Below, in pieces: positions 6,939-10,909 of a stretch of DNA of 10,909 nucleotides; position 1 is the stretch's first letter; each line of letters opens with the position of its first letter. This DNA comes from Microbacterium sp. GTDB taxonomy: Bacteria > Actinomycetota > Actinomycetes > Actinomycetales > Microbacteriaceae. Made by a program: the position numbers and the translations under genes. Below the pieces are notes generated by a model. The model was not told the DNA's origin. It did no database searches and saw only the letters and a list, made by a program, of their open reading frames with translations. Location: contig JAJUIM010000040.1 of assembly GCA_029267645.1 (NCBI GenBank), positions 1-10,909 of the forward strand, read 5' to 3'.

Positions 6939-7906
6939 GCGCGCACCTCCCCCGCGTCGGCGATCCCACGCACGCGGTCGCCCAGCGTCGTGAACGACAT
7001 GACGAGCAGGAAGAGGAAGACGCCGGGGATGATGAAGTACATCGGATCGACGGCGTACCACGGCGCGGCCGAGGCGATCATCTGCCCCCAGCTGGGCGTC
7101 GGCGGGACGACGCCGACGCCGAGGAACGAGAGGCCGGCTTCCGTGCCGACGTAGCCCGGCACCGCGAGGGCGGCCATCACGATGATCGTCGACTGCAGGT
7201 TCGGCAGGATCTCGCGGAAGATGATCTGGCGGTGCGTTGCGCCCGACGCCCGCGCCGATTCGACGAACTCGCGCTCCTTCAGGCTGAGCGTCTGCGAGCG
7301 CACGATGCGCGCGAGATACGGCCACCCGAAGAGCGAAATCACGAGCACGAGCAGCACGACGCGGTTGTCGGCGGGGAGCGCCGAAAGGATCGCGATCATG
7401 AAGATCAGCGCGGGGAAGGCCATGAGGAACTCCATGGCCCGCGAGATGACGGCGTCGACGCGGCCGCCGAAGTAACCGGCGAGCAGGCCGAAGACCGTGC
7501 CGAGCAGCGTCGTGAGCGCCGTCGCGCTCAGCGCGACCGTGAGCGAGACTCGCGCGCCGTAGACGATGCGGGCGAAGATGTCGCGGCCGTTGCCGGGCTC
7601 GACGCCGAACCAGTGCTCGGCGCCCATCCCGCCCAGCGGGCCGATCGGCAGCGCGCCGAGGTTGGGATCGATCGAGTCCTGGTCGAACTCGTAGGGGCCC
7701 CAGCCGCTGAGGCGCACGATGAGCGGCGCGAAGACGGCGGCCACGATCATGAGCACGATGTACGCGGACGACAGCATCGCCGGCACATCCGAGAGAAAGG
7801 CCCGCAGGAAGCGACTTCCGGCGCGCGGCTGCGGACCCGACGTGATGACCGTCGAGTCGCCGCCGCGCGCCGCCGCTGCCGTGAGCTCGGGCGTCGCGGA
7901 AGTCAT
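6935..7906 (-). CDS. dppC: Peptide ABC transporter permease, DppC/OppC type
   Basis: This 323-residue permease is the second half of the peptide channel. An N-terminal cytoplasmic segment rich in Ala, Gly and Ser (about 1-40) precedes the first helix (about 44-66). The family hallmark, normally GTDxxGRDxxSRxxYGARxS, appears as GVEPGNGRDIFARIVYGARV (101-120). Other helices lie near 122-147, 153-175, 182-199, 240-262 and 288-306. The EAA loop is EFVESARASGATHRQIIFRE (213-232), ending ILPNL. GLSFLGVGVVPPTPSWG (258-274) is another DppC signature. The ATG at 7906 follows the lipoprotein stop by a single nucleotide (TGA-T-ATG), with AAGGGC just upstream inside the preceding gene. Its stop overlaps the dppB start. 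Confidence 0.95.
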   Translation of the reverse strand: MTSATPELTAAAARGGDSTVITSGPQPRAGSRFLRAFLSDVPAMLSSAYIVLMIVAAVFAPLIVRLSGWGPYEFDQDSIDPNLGALPIGPLGGMGAEHWFGVEPGNGRDIFARIVYGARVSLTVALSATALTTLLGTVFGLLAGYFGGRVDAVISRAMEFLMAFPALIFMIAILSALPADNRVVLLVLVISLFGWPYLARIVRSQTLSLKEREFVESARASGATHRQIIFREILPNLQSTIIVMAALAVPGYVGTEAGLSFLGVGVVPPTPSWGQMIASAAPWYAVDPMYFIIPGVFLFLLVMSFTTLGDRVRGIADAGEVRA

Positions 7907-7907
7907 A

Positions 7908-9593
7908 TCAGCCCTTCGAGGGGTCCTTGAGCCCGATGATCGTGAGGTCGGTCATGTTCGTGTTCGGGTGGTAGCCCGCGATGTTCTCGCCAGGGACGAA
8001 GATGCCGTTCTCGAGCACGAGGGGCGCGATCGGCGCCTGCTCCATGATCTGCTCGTCGAGGTCGCCCCACGCCGTCGCCGCCTCGTCCGTCGCGCCCATC
8101 GCCTTGATCTCATCGATGCGGCTGTTGACGTCGGCGTCGTCGAACTGCGCGAGGTTCTGGTTGCCGCGATCCGTGATGTTGCGGCCGTCGAACAGCGGCG
8201 GGATGAACGTGCTCGCGCTCGACGCCCAGTCGGGGCACCAGCCCGTGATGGCCGCGTCGTTCTGCTGCGACGGCGTCGCGATCGTCTCGTAGTAGATCGC
8301 CGAGTCGATGACGTTGAGCTTGACGTCGATGTTCGCCTTCGCGAGCGACTCCTGCACGGCCTCGGCCTGGGCCCGCGCCGTCGGGTTGGAGCGGATATCG
8401 AGCGTGAACTCGAGGCCGTCGGCGTAGCCCGCCTCTTCGAGCAGCGCTGTGGCCTTGTCGACGTCGCCCGCGTTGCCGTCGCTCGGGTAGAGGTCGAAGT
8501 CCTTGTGGCCCGTGACCGCCGGGGGAATGATCGTCGTCGCTACGTCGGCGAGCTGCGTGCCGCCGGAGGCGTTCTGCACCGAGGCGCGGTCGATCGCCCA
8601 GTTCACGGCCTGGCGCACGCGGACGTCGTCGAAGGGCTCCTTCGTCGTGTTCATGCCCATGTACGTCGTGCAGTACGCGGGCGCCGTGATGGCCCGCTCC
8701 TGCAGCTCGGGCGTCTGGATCCGCGCGAGGGTCGCGCCGCCGATCTTGGGGCCGATGGCGTTCTGATCGGCGCCCTGTCCCGCGATCATCCGTTCGTCGA
8801 TCGTCGCGGGGTCGATGCCGATCTCGAACTCCCACGCGTCGGGGTACGCCTTTCGCACCTCATCCGTCGCCGGATCCCAGTGCTCGTTCCGCACGAGCTT
8901 GATCGAGCTGCCCGGGGTGTAGCTGTCGAGCGTGTAGGGCCCGGATGCGATGACGTCGTTGATGAACTCGTCGCCGCCACCCGTTCCCTCCGGGAAGGGC
9001 ACGGCGTTCGCCTGGGCGAGCACGTTGTCGAACTCGGGGAACGGCTCCTTGAGGTGGAAGACGATCGTCTGCGCATCGGGGGTCTCGATCGTCGGCAGGT
9101 CGCCGCTGACGTAGGGGCCCTCGTAGTCGTCGGGCGCGTCGATGACGTTCTTGAGGTACGGGGAGCCGATGCCGATCTGCGGATCCCAGGCTCGCGAGAT
9201 GCCGAACTTCACCTCGGCGGAGGTGATCGGATCGCCGTTGTCGAACGCGAGGTCCTCCTTGAGCGTGTAGGTCCACGTCAGGCCGTCCTCGGACTCTTCG
9301 CCGAGCGAGGTCGCCATGTCGGGAACGATCGCGTTGGGGTCCTCCGCGTCGCCCGCCGCCTGCATCGTGAGGCCGCGGTACATGAGGCGGTAGAACGCGT
9401 TGACGCCGCCGTCCCACCCGCGCGCGGGGTCGAGATAGGAGAAGTCGGTGTTCTGCAGCATGTGCACGGTACCGCCCTGCTGCGGCTCGTCGCCTGCGTC
9501 GGCAGGACCTTCTGCTGTGCCGGCGCAGCCCGCGAGAGCGAGCGCTCCCACGATCGTCAGCGCGAAGGCGGATTTCCGGGCGACCTGGGACAT
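7908..9593 (-). CDS. Peptide-binding lipoprotein, solute-binding protein family 5 (SBP_bac_5)
   Basis: This is the extracytoplasmic receptor of the importer: 561 residues, anchored to the outer face of the membrane as a lipoprotein. The signal peptide has a basic start (R6, K7), a hydrophobic core (9-20) and a lipobox LAGC with acylated C23. An acidic, Gly/Ala-rich linker follows, then the family 5 fold, with typical stretches FSYLDPARGW (about 51-60), LAFDNGDPITSAEVKFGISR and DDVRVRQAVNWAIDR. The ATG at 9593-9591 was chosen because GAGGAG lies 7 nt upstream and the lipobox sits at the right distance. An in-frame ATG at 9626 falls near the predicted transcription start and has no good Shine-Dalgarno; a GTG at 9674 lies upstream of the promoter -35. 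It is the first gene of the operon, directly downstream of the promoter. The ligand cannot be read from the sequence; a peptide or glycopeptide is expected from context. Confidence 0.95.
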   Translation of the reverse strand: MSQVARKSAFALTIVGALALAGCAGTAEGPADAGDEPQQGGTVHMLQNTDFSYLDPARGWDGGVNAFYRLMYRGLTMQAAGDAEDPNAIVPDMATSLGEESEDGLTWTYTLKEDLAFDNGDPITSAEVKFGISRAWDPQIGIGSPYLKNVIDAPDDYEGPYVSGDLPTIETPDAQTIVFHLKEPFPEFDNVLAQANAVPFPEGTGGGDEFINDVIASGPYTLDSYTPGSSIKLVRNEHWDPATDEVRKAYPDAWEFEIGIDPATIDERMIAGQGADQNAIGPKIGGATLARIQTPELQERAITAPAYCTTYMGMNTTKEPFDDVRVRQAVNWAIDRASVQNASGGTQLADVATTIIPPAVTGHKDFDLYPSDGNAGDVDKATALLEEAGYADGLEFTLDIRSNPTARAQAEAVQESLAKANIDVKLNVIDSAIYYETIATPSQQNDAAITGWCPDWASSASTFIPPLFDGRNITDRGNQNLAQFDDADVNSRIDEIKAMGATDEAATAWGDLDEQIMEQAPIAPLVLENGIFVPGENIAGYHPNTNMTDLTIIGLKDPSKG

Positions 9594-9600
9594 GGTGGCG

Positions 9601-9606
9601 CTCCTC
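9601..9606 (-). promoter_or_regulatory. Ribosome binding site of the peptide-binding lipoprotein gene
   Basis: On the minus strand GAGGAG lies 7 nt before the ATG at 9593. It is the strongest Shine-Dalgarno match in the leader and decides the start in favour of the shorter, 561-residue protein with a normal lipoprotein signal peptide. Confidence 0.8.
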
Positions 9607-9632
9607 GAGTGAATGCTCCGTTGCATACGGTG

Positions 9633-9661
9633 ACAGTAGCAAGGGAGGTGTGACGGTGCAA
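9633..9661 (-). promoter_or_regulatory. Probable sigma-70-type promoter of the peptide/glycosidase operon
   Basis: On the minus strand, -35 TTGCAC (plus 9656-9661) and -10 TACTGT (plus 9633-9638) are separated by exactly 17 nt. TGC directly precedes the -10, giving an extended -10 element. The -10 matches the TAxxxT actinobacterial pattern. The predicted start near 9626 would leave a leader of about 33 nt carrying the GAGGAG ribosome binding site. The region is AT-richer than its surroundings and sits between the terminator and the first operon gene, where a promoter is expected. The match is good but not proven; regulation cannot be read from it. Confidence 0.55.
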
Positions 9662-9678
9662 TGTAAAACCTCACTCCT
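9646..9678. promoter_or_regulatory. Candidate operator: interrupted inverted repeat around the -35 box
   Basis: AGGTGTGA (9646-9653) and TCACTCCT (9671-9678) form an inverted repeat with 7 of 8 bases paired and a 17-nt spacer that contains the -35 element. Such placement would suit a repressor or activator site for substrate-controlled expression. The arms are short and chance occurrence is plausible. No regulator gene is present in the window. Confidence 0.22.
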
Positions 9679-9701
9679 ATTCCTACCGTGATCTCGGCAT
9701 G

Positions 9702-9747
9702 ACGAAAGCCCGCGTCACGTGATCTTCACGTGACGCGGGCTCTTCGT
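9702..9747 (-). terminator. Rho-independent-type terminator of the serine hydrolase gene
   Basis: The arms AGCCCGCGTCACGTGA (9707-9722) and its exact reverse complement (9726-9741) form a perfect 16-bp stem with a 3-nt loop. ACGAA (9702-9706) and TTCGT (9743-9747) extend it by five more pairs after a single bulged base (9742). On the minus strand it lies about 30-70 nt after the serine hydrolase stop and is followed only by a short T run (TTTCGTC), as is common in high-GC actinobacteria. It separates that gene from the operon promoter downstream. Each arm also contains a CACGTG palindrome. Confidence 0.85.
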
Positions 9748-9778
9748 TACCTGCGCGAAATCCGCGAGCGCGGGCGCC

Positions 9779-10909
9779 TCACTCCACGGGGCACACGGCC
9801 GCGTCGGTGACGGCCTGGCGGGCCTGCTCGGCCGTCCACGGCAGCGACGACTCGGGCTTGCGGTCGCTCGGCGCGTCCATGGCGATGGCGGCGAGCTCGC
9901 GCGCGAGCGCGCCCGCGAGGTCTCCCCCGCCGGCCGAGTTGTTGAGCGAGACGACGACAGTGAGGCCCGTGTCGACGTCGCTGTACGCCGCCGTCGCGTA
10001 GCCGAGGATGTCGCCCTGCTGGCCGATCATGGGGCCCATGAGCCGGTCGCCGCCCGCGACGCGCACCCACTGCTCGCCGTCGGCGCTCACGGGGAGCGAC
10101 TCGGCCCAGCGCGGGTTCAGGTCGTCGCTGGATCCCGCGCGCCGGCCGAGGTCGGCGGCGTAGTCGCGCAGATCCTCGAGCGTCGAGACGACGCCGCTGT
10201 CGGCGTAGCCCATCGACGACGAAAGCTCGGTGACCTCCTGCGGCTCCTCCTCGCAGCCCGCCTGGCGCGCGGCGTTCGAGGTGTAGAACCCGGGCATCGG
10301 GTTCGTGCCGGGCTCGGCCGCGGCGACCGTCGGCAGGAAGGTGCGGTCGAGGTCGTTCGGCTCGGCCACGTACTCCTGGTACAGGTCGCGCAGCGACTGG
10401 TGCGAGGCGTTCTCGAGCGCGAGGCCGAGCAGGAAGAAGGACGTGTCGGAGTCGCTCCACACGCCCGCCTCGCCGCGGCCGTGGCCGAGGCCCGACGCGG
10501 CGAACTCGCGCGGGTTCCACACGCGGTCCGGGTTGCTCAGCATGTAGTTCCAGTTGCCCGACGTCGACGACCGCAGGCCCGCGACGCCGTTGCAGAGGTC
10601 GAGCAGCGTGACGTCCTCGAGCTCGGGAACGCTCGAGACGAACTGCGTGACCGAGTCGTCGAGGTCGACGACGCCGCCGTCCATGGCGTAGAGCACGTCG
10701 CACGTCATCGACCGCGTGATCGTGCCGGCGCGGAACGACATGTCGGTCGAGGGCGCCTCACCGGATCCTGGCGCCGTCTCGCCGAGGCCCGCCTGCCACT
10801 CGCCCGCCCAGGGCACCCACACGCCGACGACGGCGCCGGGGGCGCCCGCGGCCGCCATGCCGCGCTCGGCCGCCTGCTGCAGCTGCTCGACGACCTCGTC
10901 GTCGAGAGG
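9779..10909 (-). CDS. Serine hydrolase, beta-lactamase / peptidase S12 (D-Ala-D-Ala carboxypeptidase-like) fold, with eroded active-site motifs; N-terminus cut by window edge
   Basis: The frame is open to the end of the window; 376 residues are visible. An ATG at 10858 is internal, because the 17 residues before it (ending EQLQQAAERG) continue the usual helix leading into GAPGAVVGVW, so the true start lies outside. The family is recognised from GAPGAVVGVW, SFRAGTITRS, DGGVVDLDDSVTQFV, FFLLGLALEN and the late GDILGYATAAYSDVDTGLTV segment. The SxxK motif, normally near FRIGSITK, here reads TITR (plus 10712-10723), so both nucleophile Ser and general-base Lys are replaced. The YxN motif reads WSD (plus 10451-10459), and the usual HxG/KTG turn reads QQGD. 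Scattered cysteines (in MTCDVL, LCNG, AGCEEE and AVCPVE) could pair if the protein is exported; a signal peptide would be outside the window. It is probably a catalytically altered or inactive member. It lies before the terminator and is not part of the peptide operon. Confidence 0.8.
   Translation of the reverse strand, partial: PLDDEVVEQLQQAAERGMAAAGAPGAVVGVWVPWAGEWQAGLGETAPGSGEAPSTDMSFRAGTITRSMTCDVLYAMDGGVVDLDDSVTQFVSSVPELEDVTLLDLCNGVAGLRSSTSGNWNYMLSNPDRVWNPREFAASGLGHGRGEAGVWSDSDTSFFLLGLALENASHQSLRDLYQEYVAEPNDLDRTFLPTVAAAEPGTNPMPGFYTSNAARQAGCEEEPQEVTELSSSMGYADSGVVSTLEDLRDYAADLGRRAGSSDDLNPRWAESLPVSADGEQWVRVAGGDRLMGPMIGQQGDILGYATAAYSDVDTGLTVVVSLNNSAGGGDLAGALARELAAIAMDAPSDRKPESSLPWTAEQARQAVTDAAVCPVE

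Noticed and set aside
9614..9641. TTGC...GCAA half-sites flanking the -10 region as an operator
   Set aside because: Only four outer base pairs match and the inner bases break symmetry, so it is not distinguishable from chance.
7719..9653. Plus-strand open frame of 644 codons antisense to the binding lipoprotein
   Set aside because: No recognisable domain and a biased Arg/Val/Asp composition; the minus-strand frame is a clear family 5 binding protein with lipobox.
9594..9674. Longer binding-protein start at GTG 9674 or ATG 9626
   Set aside because: It would place the lipobox too far from the N-terminus for the GTG, no Shine-Dalgarno serves either codon, and the predicted promoter lies within the extension.
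10856..10858. ATG as the true start of the serine hydrolase
   Set aside because: The 17 codons before it are open and look like the normal N-terminal helix of the family, so the gene is better read as continuing past the window edge.
1..10909. CRISPR arrays, tRNA/rRNA genes, insertion sequences, attachment sites
   Set aside because: No regularly spaced repeats, cloverleaf-like segments, transposase motifs or terminal inverted repeats were seen; nearly all of the window is coding.

Overview
The window is a very GC-rich, gene-dense stretch of an actinobacterial chromosome. The GC content, strong G/C preference at third codon positions, GTG start use and gene style suggest Microbacteriaceae or a close relative. 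That placement is an inference, since no rRNA or marker gene is present. Every gene I can support lies on the minus strand, so transcription runs from high to low coordinates. No tRNA, rRNA, CRISPR array, IS element or phage gene is visible, and no intergenic gap exceeds about 185 bp.

Layout in transcription order: (i) 10909-9779, a serine hydrolase (beta-lactamase / peptidase S12 fold) cut by the window edge, whose catalytic motifs look eroded; (ii) 9741-9707, a strong hairpin terminator; (iii) 9661-9633, a promoter; (iv) an eight-gene operon from 9593 to beyond position 1. The operon encodes a family 5 peptide-binding lipoprotein, a DppC-type permease, a DppB-type permease, DppD- and DppF-type ATPases, a large-type prolyl aminopeptidase, a PepP-type Xaa-Pro aminopeptidase, and a DUF1680 glycoside hydrolase (GH127/GH146-like, probable beta-L-arabinofuranosidase) whose C-terminus lies outside the window.

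The operon is very tight. The first junction has a 1-nt gap and each of the next six has the same 4-nt ATGA/GTGA overlap, so the transporter, the two proline peptidases and the glycosidase appear to be translated as one coupled set.

Main hypothesis: this is an import-and-dismantle pathway for plant hydroxyproline-rich, beta-L-arabinosylated peptides, such as extensin fragments or arabinosylated CLE-type signalling peptides. The lipoprotein and permease complex would import the glycopeptide. The cytoplasmic DUF1680 enzyme would remove beta-L-arabinofuranose from hydroxyproline. The two peptidases would then cut bonds on either side of Pro/Hyp. Each enzyme family is recognised from motifs in the sequence; their joint substrate is inferred.
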